From contig NZ_CP013355.1 in the NCBI RefSeq assembly GCF_001543325.1, positions 1,518,001 through 1,582,000 of the forward strand: DNA of 64,000 nucleotides, written 5' to 3'. Below are positions 54,878-63,718 of this stretch, piece by piece (the stretch's first letter is position 1; each line of letters begins with the position of its first letter). Origin of the DNA: Lutibacter profundi. Its GTDB lineage: Bacteria; Bacteroidota; Bacteroidia; Flavobacteriales; Flavobacteriaceae. The notes below the pieces were generated by a model. The model worked only from the letters and a program-made list of their open reading frames with translations, did not search any database and had not been told where the DNA came from. The position numbers were made by a program, and so were the translations under genes.

Positions 54878-55264
54878 ATGGTACAACAAGTAACAAATGG
54901 AATTAAAATCTCAGTAATTTCTAATTTCGAAGGCACAAGCTATCGAAATTACAGGCTCTACTATGCCTTTAGTTATCAAATTACAATTGAAAACCAAAGC
55001 AATGAAACTGTTCAACTTTTAGGAAGACACTGGAAAATTTTCGATTCATTAAACAATACTGAAATTATTGAAGGATCTGGTGTTATTGGTGAGAAACCTA
55101 TTTTAAAACCTACTGAAAAACACACTTATAAATCGAATTGTTTTTTAACCTCTCCCATTGGAGCTATGAAAGGATTTTACAACATGATAAATTTTAAAAC
55201 CTCTAAAACATTTAAAGTTTATATTCCTACATTTCAATTAATGGTTTCTAATATTTACAATTAA
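54878..55264 (+). CDS. apaG: ApaG/DUF525 family protein
   Basis: A 128-residue beta-sandwich (fibronectin-III-like) protein. Family marks are YAFSYQITIENQS, LLGRHWKIFDS, GSGVIGEKPIL and PIGAMKGFY. ApaG proteins have been linked to Co2+ resistance and Mg2+ efflux in enterobacteria; the biochemical role is unsettled. Soluble, no signal peptide. It converges with the NRDE gene. Confidence 0.92.
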   Translation: MVQQVTNGIKISVISNFEGTSYRNYRLYYAFSYQITIENQSNETVQLLGRHWKIFDSLNNTEIIEGSGVIGEKPILKPTEKHTYKSNCFLTSPIGAMKGFYNMINFKTSKTFKVYIPTFQLMVSNIYN

Positions 55265-55283
55265 TTACCTAACAATAAAATGA

Positions 55284-55988
55284 TTATAGGAAATTGAATG
55301 TTGATTTTTTATGGTGTACAACATCTTCGTACAACATTTTAATGGAGGCTCCTTCTTTTTTTACCGAAGTAATACTTACTGTTTCAACAGAAGAACGCTT
55401 CATTAAAACCGACTGTTTTTTGTCTCCTTTTTCCGAATGATGGAAACTTAAAATAGCGTTGGAAGTAAATTGATTTGTACGAACCCAATTCCCAAACCAT
55501 TGTTTACGTTTTTCTTTTATTACATCTGAATACAATGTAGAAGATGACCAAACTTTTGGTTCATTCTTTAATTTGGTAAAATATATTTTTTCTTCATCCC
55601 AAATTAATTCATATAAATTTAATTGCTTATTATTCCAATCAACAATAACCATTGTAAAAGGCTCAATACCTTTTAAATTTAAACATTCAATATATTGAAT
55701 AAAATTATCTTCTTTTAATATTTCTTTGGCAATTACACCTCTACTTTTCTTGTACTTTTTTTTCTTTACATGCTTTTTAAAAGCTCCATTTAACACACAC
55801 ACCAATCTATTTTTAGAACTTATACCAATCCAAGTTCCACCCGCAATTTTATCTTTTGGAAATACCATTTCTACACCATTTTCAATATAACTTTTTGGAG
55901 GTAATGTTTCCCTCAATCGTTGTTCATCTCTATTTGATGTTAAAATGAAATCGTTATTGGTTAAAGGAAGAAAAGTAACGGTACACAT
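55284..55988 (-). CDS. NRDE/TANGO2 family protein
   Basis: A 234-residue protein beginning MCTVTFLP, with Cys2 as potential N-terminal nucleophile after Met removal, and SNRDEQ near residue 18, the namesake motif. GGTWIGIS and RLVCVLNG are also conserved. NRDE proteins resemble Ntn hydrolases; human TANGO2 is a relative and has been tied to haem and lipid handling. Activity here is unknown. Confidence 0.88.
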   Translation of the reverse strand: MCTVTFLPLTNNDFILTSNRDEQRLRETLPPKSYIENGVEMVFPKDKIAGGTWIGISSKNRLVCVLNGAFKKHVKKKKYKKSRGVIAKEILKEDNFIQYIECLNLKGIEPFTMVIVDWNNKQLNLYELIWDEEKIYFTKLKNEPKVWSSSTLYSDVIKEKRKQWFGNWVRTNQFTSNAILSFHHSEKGDKKQSVLMKRSSVETVSITSVKKEGASIKMLYEDVVHHKKSTFNFL

Positions 55989-56047
55989 GCTATTAAAATT
56001 TGAATATTCAGTATTAGTTTAGAACAAAAAAAGTGAATCCAATTTTG

Positions 56048-56055
56048 TAACTTTG
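56048..56055 (+). promoter_or_regulatory. -7 box of pruA
   Basis: Perfect TAACTTTG, 41 bases before the ATG at 56097. Confidence 0.6.
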
Positions 56056-56096
56056 TCGAGCAAATTTAAGTAGAAAAACTTTTAAAAAATAATATA

Positions 56097-57725
56097 ATGG
56101 CAACAGGATTTTATAAAGTACCAAAAGCAGTTAATGAGGCTGTAAAGTCGTACGCCTCTGGAACTCAAGAACGTAAAGATTTGTTAGATACATACAAAAA
56201 AATGTACAATGAACAAGTTGATATTCCATTCTATATTGGCGGGAAAGAATATAGGACAGGAAAAACAATAGATATTCATCCACCTCATGACCATAAACAT
56301 ACCGTTGGAAAATATCATACAGCAGAAAAAGAGCATCTTGAATTAGCTATAACAGAGGCCATAAAGGCTCGTAAAAAATGGGCGGCAACAAGTTGGGAAC
56401 ACCGAGCTGCTATTTTCTTGAAAGCTGCAGAATTATTAGCGGGTCCATTTAGAAACAAAATGAATGCTGCAACGATGATTGCACAATCTAAAAATGTAAT
56501 GCAAGCTGAAATTGATGCTGCATGTGAATTGATAGACTTTTTCCGCTTTAATGTGGAGTTTATGACTGAAATATACAACAATCAACCACAATCATCACCT
56601 GGAATATGGAATCGTATGGAATATCGTCCACTCGAAGGTTTTGTATATGCAATTACTCCTTTTAACTTCACATCAATTGCAGGAAATTTACCTGCGGCTC
56701 CGGCATTAATGGGAAATGTTGTTATTTGGAAACCTGCAAGGTCTCAAGTATATTCAGCAAATGTGATTATGGAAATATTTAAAGCTGCTGGTTTACCTGA
56801 TGGTGTTATTAATATGGTTACTGGCAACTCAAGCATGATTACTGATGTAATTTTAAATAATGCTGAATTTTCTGGAGTTCATTTCACAGGGTCAACACCT
56901 GTGTTCAACAGCTTTTGGGAAACTATTGGTAAAAATATGAATAACTACAAATCTTACCCAAGAATTGTAGGAGAAACTGGTGGTAAAGATTTTATTTGGG
57001 CTCATCCATCTGCAAATGCTCAGGAAATTGCCACAGCTATTTCAAGAGGTGCTTTTGAATACCAAGGACAAAAATGTTCAGCTGCATCACGTGCATACTT
57101 ACCAAAAAGTTTATGGGGAGCAATTAAAAAAGCTGTTTTAAAAGATGTGAATTCATTTAAAATGGGCTCACCTGAAGATACTTCAAACTTTATAAATGCA
57201 GTAATTGATGATAGAGCTTTTACCAAGTTATCTGGCTATATTGATCAAGCTAAAAAAGATGCAGATGCTGAAATTATAGTAGGTGGAGGTTATGATGATT
57301 CTGTAGGATATTTTATTGAACCAACTATTATTGTAACAACAAACCCTCAATACAAAACTATGTGTACTGAATTGTTTGGACCAATTATTACTATATTTAT
57401 TTATGAAGATGACCAATGGGAAGAAATTTTAGATGTTTTAGATAATACAAGTGAATATGCTTTAACTGGAGCCATTTTTAGTGGAGATCGTTACGTTATA
57501 GACATTGCTACTGATAAACTTGAAAATGCAGCTGGTAATTTTTATATCAATGACAAACCTACTGGAGCTGTTGTTGGTCAACAACCTTTTGGTGGAGCAA
57601 GAGGTTCAGGAACAAATGATAAGGCTGGGTCTGTGTGGAATTTATTACGTTGGGTTAGTAACCGTACCATAAAAGAAACTTTTGTACCTCCAACAGATTA
57701 TAGATATCCTTTTTTAGAGGAATAA
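56097..57725 (+). CDS. pruA: L-glutamate gamma-semialdehyde dehydrogenase (P5C dehydrogenase)
   Basis: A 542-residue NAD-dependent aldehyde dehydrogenase for proline breakdown, monofunctional (no PutA proline dehydrogenase domain). NAD-binding HFTGSTPVF, the catalytic Glu region GETGGKDFIWAH and the catalytic Cys in YQGQKCSAASR are visible. The ending PTGAVVGQQPFGGARGSGTNDKAG is typical of the P5CDH group found in eukaryotes and Bacteroidota. A terminator follows 20 bases on. Confidence 0.96.
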   Translation: MATGFYKVPKAVNEAVKSYASGTQERKDLLDTYKKMYNEQVDIPFYIGGKEYRTGKTIDIHPPHDHKHTVGKYHTAEKEHLELAITEAIKARKKWAATSWEHRAAIFLKAAELLAGPFRNKMNAATMIAQSKNVMQAEIDAACELIDFFRFNVEFMTEIYNNQPQSSPGIWNRMEYRPLEGFVYAITPFNFTSIAGNLPAAPALMGNVVIWKPARSQVYSANVIMEIFKAAGLPDGVINMVTGNSSMITDVILNNAEFSGVHFTGSTPVFNSFWETIGKNMNNYKSYPRIVGETGGKDFIWAHPSANAQEIATAISRGAFEYQGQKCSAASRAYLPKSLWGAIKKAVLKDVNSFKMGSPEDTSNFINAVIDDRAFTKLSGYIDQAKKDADAEIIVGGGYDDSVGYFIEPTIIVTTNPQYKTMCTELFGPIITIFIYEDDQWEEILDVLDNTSEYALTGAIFSGDRYVIDIATDKLENAAGNFYINDKPTGAVVGQQPFGGARGSGTNDKAGSVWNLLRWVSNRTIKETFVPPTDYRYPFLEE

Positions 57726-57745
57726 TTTAAGTAACTTTTCAAATC

Positions 57746-57772
57746 AAAAAACTCGCCTTTCGGCGAGTTTTT
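57746..57772. terminator. Terminator after pruA
   Basis: Stem AACTCGCC / GGCGAGTT (extended by A and T runs; 57746-57757 with 57762-57772), loop TTTC. It serves pruA and probably the converging small gene at 57797. Confidence 0.9.
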
Positions 57773-57796
57773 ATTTACTAATGTTTAAATATTCTA

Positions 57797-57976
57797 TTAT
57801 CCTTTTTGTAGCTTATCTGCGTTTGGCAGCAACCCTATTAATTCTTGAGGGTTATGAATTAAAACAGGTATGTGTTGCGGACAAATATAAAATTCACTCG
57901 TTTGATAATAAAATTTCGTTACAGGTGTTTCACTTGATGATTTTTTACAAACTAGACACTCTTTCTTTTGATCCAT
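57797..57976 (-). CDS. Small zinc-ribbon-like protein of unknown function
   Basis: A 59-residue protein with CLVCKKS near the N-terminus (CxxC, residues 7-10) and YICPQHIPVL in the middle (CxxH), consistent with a zinc-binding C2-CH site. The frame opens at TTG 58000, but that codon lies in a perfect -7 box, so ATG 57976 is the start. The opposite strand also has a 65-residue frame, which lacks any motif. I recognise this as a short conserved type in Flavobacteriia but know no function. Confidence 0.7.
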   Translation of the reverse strand: MDQKKECLVCKKSSSETPVTKFYYQTSEFYICPQHIPVLIHNPQELIGLLPNADKLQKG

Positions 57977-57997
57977 AATTTTATCTTTATTAAAAGA

Positions 57998-58005
57998 CAA
58001 ATTTA
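57998..58005 (-). promoter_or_regulatory. -7 box of the small zinc-ribbon-like gene
   Basis: Perfect TAAATTTG on the minus strand, 21 bases before ATG 57976. It decides the start of that gene. Confidence 0.6.
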
Positions 58006-58042
58006 CCTTAAAATACTTAATTGATTTCTGACATTTGTCATA

Positions 58043-58669
58043 TCATCTTTTTTTCAAGGGAATATGCACTATCTTTTTAGTTTCATAGAATTCTTCTTCA
58101 AAATAATTGTCCAAATTATATTGTGTTGCTTTAGGGAAATTAGCCAACTCTTCCGTTAAATCACCTCCTTTTAAATATAAAATTCCATTTTTTAACTCGT
58201 GTTTCTGTTTTTTAGCAATTTTATTGCGAGTCCACTTTACAAAATTATCCATATTGGTTACAGCTCTACTCACTATAAAATCAAACTCACCTTTTACATT
58301 TTCAGCTCTAATAGCTTCTGTTTTAATATTTTTTAAACCAAGTGCGGTAACAACTTCATTTACAACTTTAATTTTTTTTCCAATTGAATCAACCAAATAA
58401 AATTTAGTTTCAGGAAATAATATTGCCAATGGAATCCCTGGAAAACCTCCTCCAGTACCTACATCTAAAACAAAAGTATTTGGTTGAAATGGTTGAACTT
58501 TTGCAATACCTAATGAATGTAATACATGGCGAACATATAACTCATCAATATCTTTTCTTGAAATTACATTAATTTGTGCGTTCCATTCTTTGTACAATTC
58601 TTCTAATTTTGAAAACTGTTCAATTTGAATTTCAGATAAATTTGGAAAGTATTTTGAAATTATTTTCAT
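58043..58669 (-). CDS. rsmG: 16S rRNA (guanine527-N7) methyltransferase
   Basis: A 208-residue SAM methyltransferase (GidB). The conserved NVISRKDIDELYVRHVLHSL precedes VLDVGTGGGFPGIPLAI (SAM site, about 67-83); LVDSIGKKI and SRAVTNMDNF are further RsmG marks. It methylates G527 of 16S rRNA. Length is usual. Confidence 0.96.
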   Translation of the reverse strand: MKIISKYFPNLSEIQIEQFSKLEELYKEWNAQINVISRKDIDELYVRHVLHSLGIAKVQPFQPNTFVLDVGTGGGFPGIPLAILFPETKFYLVDSIGKKIKVVNEVVTALGLKNIKTEAIRAENVKGEFDFIVSRAVTNMDNFVKWTRNKIAKKQKHELKNGILYLKGGDLTEELANFPKATQYNLDNYFEEEFYETKKIVHIPLKKR

Positions 58670-58689
58670 GTTTTTTAATTTTAACGTTA

Positions 58690-58697
58690 CAAAATTA
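58690..58697 (-). promoter_or_regulatory. -7 box of rsmG
   Basis: Perfect TAATTTTG on the minus strand, 20 bases before the rsmG ATG at 58669. Confidence 0.6.
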
Positions 58698-58777
58698 ATC
58701 TTTCTGAAATTAAATTAACATCTTATAAAAAAATGTTATATTTTTCCCAAAATTTCTTTTTTGAAATTTAATTGGCA

Positions 58778-58785
58778 TAATTTTG
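58778..58785 (+). promoter_or_regulatory. -7 box of the desaturase gene
   Basis: Perfect TAATTTTG, 36 bases before the ATG at 58822. A TTG at 58761-58763 is only 14 bases upstream, so the -33 is uncertain. Confidence 0.6.
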
Positions 58786-58821
58786 GCGTATATAATATAT
58801 ACCGTATTATAAAATAAAATC

Positions 58822-59919
58822 ATGAGTAACAACACAATACATTTTTCAAGAGTTGATAAAGCAAAATTCTTCAGAACATTAAACAAACGAGTTAATACCT
58901 ACTTTAAAGAAAATAAAATTAAACGAACAGGTAATTGGATACTATATACGAAAGCAATTATAATGTTTGCTGTATTTTTAATTCCTTTAATTTTAATATT
59001 AACTGTTTCTATGCCACAGTGGGCACTACTGGCATTAACGGTTATTATAGGAATAGGAATGGCTGGCGTTGGCATGAATGTAATGCACGATAGTAACCAT
59101 GATTCCTTTTCTAGTAAAAAATGGGTAAATAAACTAATGGGAAGTAGTATTTACATTTTAGCTGGAAATGTTTACAATTGGAAAGTTCAACACAATGTAT
59201 TACATCACACATTTACCAATATTCAAGGTTATGATGAAGATATTGATGCAGGGAGAATTATTCGTTTTTCAAAACATACGAAATGGTTAAAAATTCACAA
59301 GTTTCAAAAATATTATTCGTTTTTATTATACGGTTTGTTGACCATAAATTGGGCTATTACAACCGATTTTAAGCAAATGCATAAATACTTGAAGCGTAAA
59401 CTTTCATATGGAAAATTTCCTAACCCAACAAAAGAGTGGACTGTTTTAATAATTACTAAAATAGTGTATTATTCTCTTTGGATTGTATTACCGCTAGTTG
59501 TTTTAGATATTGCTTGGTGGAAAGTATTAATTGGCTTTTTTGTGATGCATTATACTGCTGGAATAATTTTAAGTGTCATTTTTCAATTGGCTCATGTAGT
59601 ACCAAGTACAGATATGCCTATACCAAACAAAGAAGGGAATTTAGAACATACTTGGGCTGTTCATCAACTATTTACAACATCTAATTTTGCTCCAAAAAAT
59701 AAATTCATATCGTGGTATACAGGTGGATTAAACCATCAGGTTGAACATCATATTTTTCCTCATATTTCTCATATTCATTATGAAAAAATAGCAAAAATAG
59801 TTAAGGAAACTGCACAAGAATTTAACTTACCTTACAACGAATATAAAACTTTTAGAAAAGCAATTATTGAACATTTTAACCAACTAAAAATGCTAGGAGC
59901 AAAACCTACTTACGCATAA
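58822..59919 (+). CDS. Membrane fatty acid desaturase (acyl-lipid / acyl-CoA type)
   Basis: A 365-residue diiron desaturase. The three histidine boxes are HDSNH at 89-93, HNVLHH at 123-128 and NHQVEHH near residue 311. Two pairs of hydrophobic helices flank them (about 45-85 and 215-255). The third box, QVEHH, is like that of front-end and delta-5/delta-6 type enzymes, though no cytochrome b5 domain is fused. It introduces a double bond into membrane acyl chains, often for cold adaptation. An aminotransferase gene follows after 11 bases. Confidence 0.92.
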   Translation: MSNNTIHFSRVDKAKFFRTLNKRVNTYFKENKIKRTGNWILYTKAIIMFAVFLIPLILILTVSMPQWALLALTVIIGIGMAGVGMNVMHDSNHDSFSSKKWVNKLMGSSIYILAGNVYNWKVQHNVLHHTFTNIQGYDEDIDAGRIIRFSKHTKWLKIHKFQKYYSFLLYGLLTINWAITTDFKQMHKYLKRKLSYGKFPNPTKEWTVLIITKIVYYSLWIVLPLVVLDIAWWKVLIGFFVMHYTAGIILSVIFQLAHVVPSTDMPIPNKEGNLEHTWAVHQLFTTSNFAPKNKFISWYTGGLNHQVEHHIFPHISHIHYEKIAKIVKETAQEFNLPYNEYKTFRKAIIEHFNQLKMLGAKPTYA

Positions 59920-59930
59920 TTTTATTTATT

Positions 59931-61118
59931 ATGAGCAATCAACTCTCAAACAGAATTAACAGTTTACCTATTTCAGCAACTTTGGCAATGGCAGCTAAAG
60001 CTAGAGAATTAAAAACTGAAGGAAAAGACATCATCAGTTTAAGTTTAGGGGAACCCGATTTTAATACGCCCAATTTTATTAAAGAAGCTGCTATACAAGC
60101 TATTCATGATAATTATAGCTCTTATAGCCCTGTAGATGGTTATTTAGATTTAAAAAAAGCAATTTGTAAAAAATTTAAACGCGATAATAATTTAGAATAC
60201 AACCCAAGCCAAATTGTAGTTTCAACAGGGGCAAAACAGTCTTTAGCGAACGTTGCAATGGTATTATTAAATCCGGGTGACGAAGTATTACTTCCTGCAC
60301 CTTATTGGGTAAGTTATTCTGCTATATCTATTTTGGCTGAAGCTACCTATAAAGAAATTCCTTCAACTATTGAAACTAATTTTAAAATTACACCTCAACA
60401 GTTAGAAGCTGCAATTACACCTAAAACTAAATTAATTTTCTTTAATTCTCCCAATAATCCAAGTGGTTCAATTTATAATGAAGATGAATATAGGGCTTTA
60501 GCAAAAGTTTTAGAAAAATATCCATATATATATATTATTTCTGATGAAATTTATGAACATATAAATTATGGTGAACCTAGTTTTAGCTTTGCTGCTATTG
60601 AAAGTATGTATAACAGAACTATTACTGTAAACGGTGTGGCAAAAGCTTTTGCTATGACTGGCTGGAGAATAGGCTACATAGGCGCACCAGAATGGATTGC
60701 CAAAGCTTGTACTAAAATGCAAGGGCAAATTACTTCAGGGGCAAACAGTATTGCTCAAAGAGCAACTATAACAGCTTTAGAAGCTCCCGTTTCTAAAATT
60801 CAGTATATGGTTGATGAATTTCAAAATCGTAGAGATATGGTTTTAAATTTGTTAGGTAAAATTGAAGGTTTCAAATTAAATGTTCCTAGTGGTGCTTTTT
60901 ATGTTTTTCCTAATATTTCTTATTTTTTAGGAAAAGAAATTAAAGGTTATAAAATTAATACTGCTGCAGACTTTTCTATGTTTTTATTAGAAAAAGCAAA
61001 TGTTGCAACAGTAACAGGTGATGCCTTTGGGGCTCCTAATTGCATTAGAATATCGTATGCCGCATCAGAAACTCAATTAAGAGAAGCTATCAAAAGAATT
61101 AAAGAAGCTCTAAGTTAA
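59931..61118 (+). CDS. PLP-dependent aminotransferase, class I (aspartate aminotransferase type)
   Basis: A 395-residue fold-type I aminotransferase. The PLP lysine is Lys238 in GVAKAFAMTGWRIGY. Other marks are SLGEPDFNTP, VSTGAKQSL, FNSPNNPSGS and the C-terminal CIRISYAAS with the substrate-carboxylate arginine. It matches the Iγ/AspB-type group that works on aspartate and sometimes prephenate or aromatic acids. It starts 11 bases after the desaturase gene. Confidence 0.92.
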   Translation: MSNQLSNRINSLPISATLAMAAKARELKTEGKDIISLSLGEPDFNTPNFIKEAAIQAIHDNYSSYSPVDGYLDLKKAICKKFKRDNNLEYNPSQIVVSTGAKQSLANVAMVLLNPGDEVLLPAPYWVSYSAISILAEATYKEIPSTIETNFKITPQQLEAAITPKTKLIFFNSPNNPSGSIYNEDEYRALAKVLEKYPYIYIISDEIYEHINYGEPSFSFAAIESMYNRTITVNGVAKAFAMTGWRIGYIGAPEWIAKACTKMQGQITSGANSIAQRATITALEAPVSKIQYMVDEFQNRRDMVLNLLGKIEGFKLNVPSGAFYVFPNISYFLGKEIKGYKINTAADFSMFLLEKANVATVTGDAFGAPNCIRISYAASETQLREAIKRIKEALS

Positions 61119-61204
61119 AAATTAATCTGTTCTTTTATTTTATTATTTAGTAATACTTAAAATTTTGTATATTAGTGTTTATTAATTAACAAAAATCATG
61201 TATT

Positions 61205-61405
61205 ATGTCAGTAATGAAAGTAATTGAGGTAATGGCAAGTTCTGACAAAAGTTGGGAAGATGCTACTAGAAAAGCAGTATCACATGCTGGAAAAAGTATC
61301 AATCATATTAAATCTGCATTTGTACAATCACAAAGCGTTGTTGTTAACGGTGGCAACGTTGAAGCATTCAGAGTAAATGTAAAAATTACTTTTGAAGTGA
61401 AATAA
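61205..61405 (+). CDS. Dodecin family flavin-binding protein
   Basis: A 66-residue protein with the dodecin fold: KVIEVMASSDKSWEDATRKAV with the flavin-stacking Trp, INHIKSAFV and a final FRVNVKITFEV strand. Dodecins form hollow dodecamers that store or buffer FMN and riboflavin, or CoA. The ATG at 61205 is the only reasonable start. MITE-like copy B follows 19 bases after its stop. Confidence 0.95.
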   Translation: MSVMKVIEVMASSDKSWEDATRKAVSHAGKSINHIKSAFVQSQSVVVNGGNVEAFRVNVKITFEVK

Positions 61406-61416
61406 TTTTAATTAAA

Positions 61417-61424
61417 TCTATTTT
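61417..61424 (+). repeat. Left copy of 8-bp target-site duplication
   Basis: TCTATTTT directly precedes MITE-like copy B; the identical octamer directly follows it at 61560-61567. Confidence 0.75.
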
Positions 61425-61559
61425 AAGAGGCTGTCTGAAAAGCAATTATACTTGTCATTTTGAACAAAGTGAAAAATCTCAACATATTGATATATAAGTG
61501 TTTAATTTCAAGGAGATTCTTCATTTACATTCAGAATGACACTTTTTAGACAGCCTCTT
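61425..61559. mobile_element. MITE-like palindromic element, copy B
   Basis: A 135-bp element with terminal inverted repeats AAGAGGCTGTCTGAAAAG and CTTTTTAGACAGCCTCTT (17 of 18 positions pair). Inner arms (TGTCATTTTGA; TCAGAATGACA) continue the palindrome, leaving a loop of about 30 bases around TATTGATATATAAGTG. It aligns without gaps to copy A, with about five substitutions. An exact octamer, TCTATTTT, flanks it on both sides (61417-61424 and 61560-61567), as expected for a target-site duplication. It encodes no protein and would need a transposase from elsewhere in the genome. It separates dodecin from the next gene. Confidence 0.85.
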
Positions 61560-61567
61560 TCTATTTT
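61560..61567 (+). repeat. Right copy of 8-bp target-site duplication
   Basis: TCTATTTT, identical to 61417-61424, directly after MITE-like copy B. One more matching base (A) follows on each side, so the duplication could be read as 9 bp. Confidence 0.75.
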
Positions 61568-61596
61568 ATATTTATACCTCATCTAAAAAACTAGTA

Positions 61597-63714
61597 ATGC
61601 ATCGTTTATTATTTATTATAATATTAGCTTCTTTTATTAGTTGCAAAAGTCAAATCGAAAAAAAAATGCCTGAACAATATAAGTATACCAACAATTTAAT
61701 CCATGAAACTAGCCCTTACCTACTTCAACATGCTCATAATCCTGTTAATTGGTATGCTTGGAATAATGAAACTCTTGAACTTGCTAAAAAAGAAAATAAA
61801 CTTATTATTATTTCAATAGGGTATTCCTCTTGTCACTGGTGCCATGTTATGGAGCATGAAAGCTTTGAAAATGAAGAAGTTGCTAAGGTTATGAATGAAA
61901 ATTTTATAAGTATTAAAGTAGATAGAGAAGAGCGTCCAGATATAGATCAAGTTTATATGAATGCCGTACAATTAATGACTGGCAGAGGCGGTTGGCCTTT
62001 AAATTGTATTGCTCTGCCCGATGGAAGACCTATTTGGGGAGGTACCTATTTTCCTAAAGAGAATTGGATAAATGCACTAAATCAACTAGCCGACTTGTTT
62101 AAAAATACTCCTGAAAAAGCAATAGAATATGCAGAACAACTAACAGAAGGCATTAAAAAATCAGAATTAGTTTTCTTAAAAAAAACGCATACAGAAAATA
62201 CGGTTTCAAATTTAAATTTAGCAGTAAAAACGTGGGAAGAAACTATGGATTTTGATTTAGGAGGAAGAAAAGGAGCCATAAAATTTCCAATGCCTAACAA
62301 TTATGAATTTTTATTGCGATATGCCGTTCAAGCAGAAAATAATAAAATATTAAACTATGTTAATACAACGCTAACCAATATGGCGTATGGAGGTATTAAC
62401 GACCAGGTTGGCGGAGGATTTGCTAGATACTCAACAGATGAAAAATGGCATATACCTCACTTTGAAAAAATGTTATATGATAATGGTCAGCTAGTCAGCT
62501 TATACTCAAAAGCTTTCCAAGCAACAAAAAATGAATTGTACGAAAGCACAGTTTATCATACGCTTAATTTTATTGAAAGAGAGCTTACAAGTAATGAAGG
62601 TGCTTTTTATTCTTCTTTAGATGCAGACAGTAACAATGCAAAAAACGAGTTAGAAGAAGGCGCTTACTATGTTTGGAAAAAGGAACATTTAAAAACTATT
62701 TTAGGTGATGATTTTAAATTATTTTCAGACTATTACAACATCAACAATTATGGTTTTTGGGAAAACAATAATTATGTACTTATAAGAAAAAGTAGTAATG
62801 CTGAGATTGCAAAAAAACACTCTATTTCAATTTCTAAATTAAAAGATAAAGTTACAACGTGGCAAAAATTACTTTTAAAAGAAAGAGGAAAAAGAGAAAA
62901 ACCTAGATTAGACGATAAAACACTAACTTCATGGAATGCTCTTATGTTAAAGGGCTATATAGATGCCTACACTGTTTTTAATGAAAAACATTTTTTAGAG
63001 ATTGCAGTTAAAAATGCTACATTTATTTACACCAAACAATTACAAGAAAACGGAAGTTTAAATCACAATTATAAAAATGGTAAAAGTACCATCAACGGCT
63101 ATTTAGAAGATTATGCCACTGTAATTGATGCTTATATTGCATTATATGAAATTACTTTTAATGAATTGTGGTTAAACACGGCCAAACAATTAACCGATTA
63201 TACATTTGATCATTTTTATGATGTAGAAAAGTCTATGTTTTATTTTACTTCAGATGAAGATACTAATTTAATTACTCGCAAAATGGAAATTGAGGATAAT
63301 GTAATCCCTGCTTCAAACTCTATTATGGCGAAAAATCTATTCAAACTAAGTCATTACTACTCAAACAATTACTATTTAAAAGTGAGTAAACAAATGCTAG
63401 AAAACGTTAAGGAGAATACTCAACAATATGGATCTGGATATTCAAATTGGTTACAATTACTGGCAAATTATGTTGGAAATTATTATGAAGTTGCCATCTC
63501 TGGTAAAAATGCATTTGATAAAATAGTTGAACTAAACCAGAAGTACATTCCGAATAAATTAATTGCTGGTAGCACAAAAAAAAGTAACCTCCCATTAATG
63601 GAAGGTAGATACAACGAAAATGAAACACTTATTTATATTTGTGTTGATGGAGCGTGCCAACTCCCTGTTAACAACACTAAAGAAGCTTTAAATCAATTAA
63701 AAATTAAGTTTTAA
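61597..63714 (+). CDS. YyaL/SSP411-type thioredoxin-domain lipoprotein
   Basis: A 705-residue protein with a lipoprotein-like signal (ISCK, Cys16). An N-terminal thioredoxin-like domain (DUF255; about 30-190) carries [12 protein letters not shown], Cys79 and Cys82, and the [11 protein letters not shown] strand. The rest is an (alpha/alpha)6 barrel related to N-acylglucosamine 2-epimerase and glycosidases ([28 protein letters not shown]). The family is widespread but its activity is not settled. It begins 30 bases after the right target-site duplicate of MITE-like copy B. Confidence 0.9.
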   Translation: MHRLLFIIILASFISCKSQIEKKMPEQYKYTNNLIHETSPYLLQHAHNPVNWYAWNNETLELAKKENKLIIISIGYSSCHWCHVMEHESFENEEVAKVMNENFISIKVDREERPDIDQVYMNAVQLMTGRGGWPLNCIALPDGRPIWGGTYFPKENWINALNQLADLFKNTPEKAIEYAEQLTEGIKKSELVFLKKTHTENTVSNLNLAVKTWEETMDFDLGGRKGAIKFPMPNNYEFLLRYAVQAENNKILNYVNTTLTNMAYGGINDQVGGGFARYSTDEKWHIPHFEKMLYDNGQLVSLYSKAFQATKNELYESTVYHTLNFIERELTSNEGAFYSSLDADSNNAKNELEEGAYYVWKKEHLKTILGDDFKLFSDYYNINNYGFWENNNYVLIRKSSNAEIAKKHSISISKLKDKVTTWQKLLLKERGKREKPRLDDKTLTSWNALMLKGYIDAYTVFNEKHFLEIAVKNATFIYTKQLQENGSLNHNYKNGKSTINGYLEDYATVIDAYIALYEITFNELWLNTAKQLTDYTFDHFYDVEKSMFYFTSDEDTNLITRKMEIEDNVIPASNSIMAKNLFKLSHYYSNNYYLKVSKQMLENVKENTQQYGSGYSNWLQLLANYVGNYYEVAISGKNAFDKIVELNQKYIPNKLIAGSTKKSNLPLMEGRYNENETLIYICVDGACQLPVNNTKEALNQLKIKF

Positions 63715-63718
63715 GATT

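Noticed and set aside
57781-57978. Plus-strand 65-residue frame opposite the small zinc-ribbon-like gene
   Set aside because: The minus-strand frame has CxxC and CxxH pairs, a perfect -7 box and an ATG; the plus frame has none of these and directly follows a terminator.
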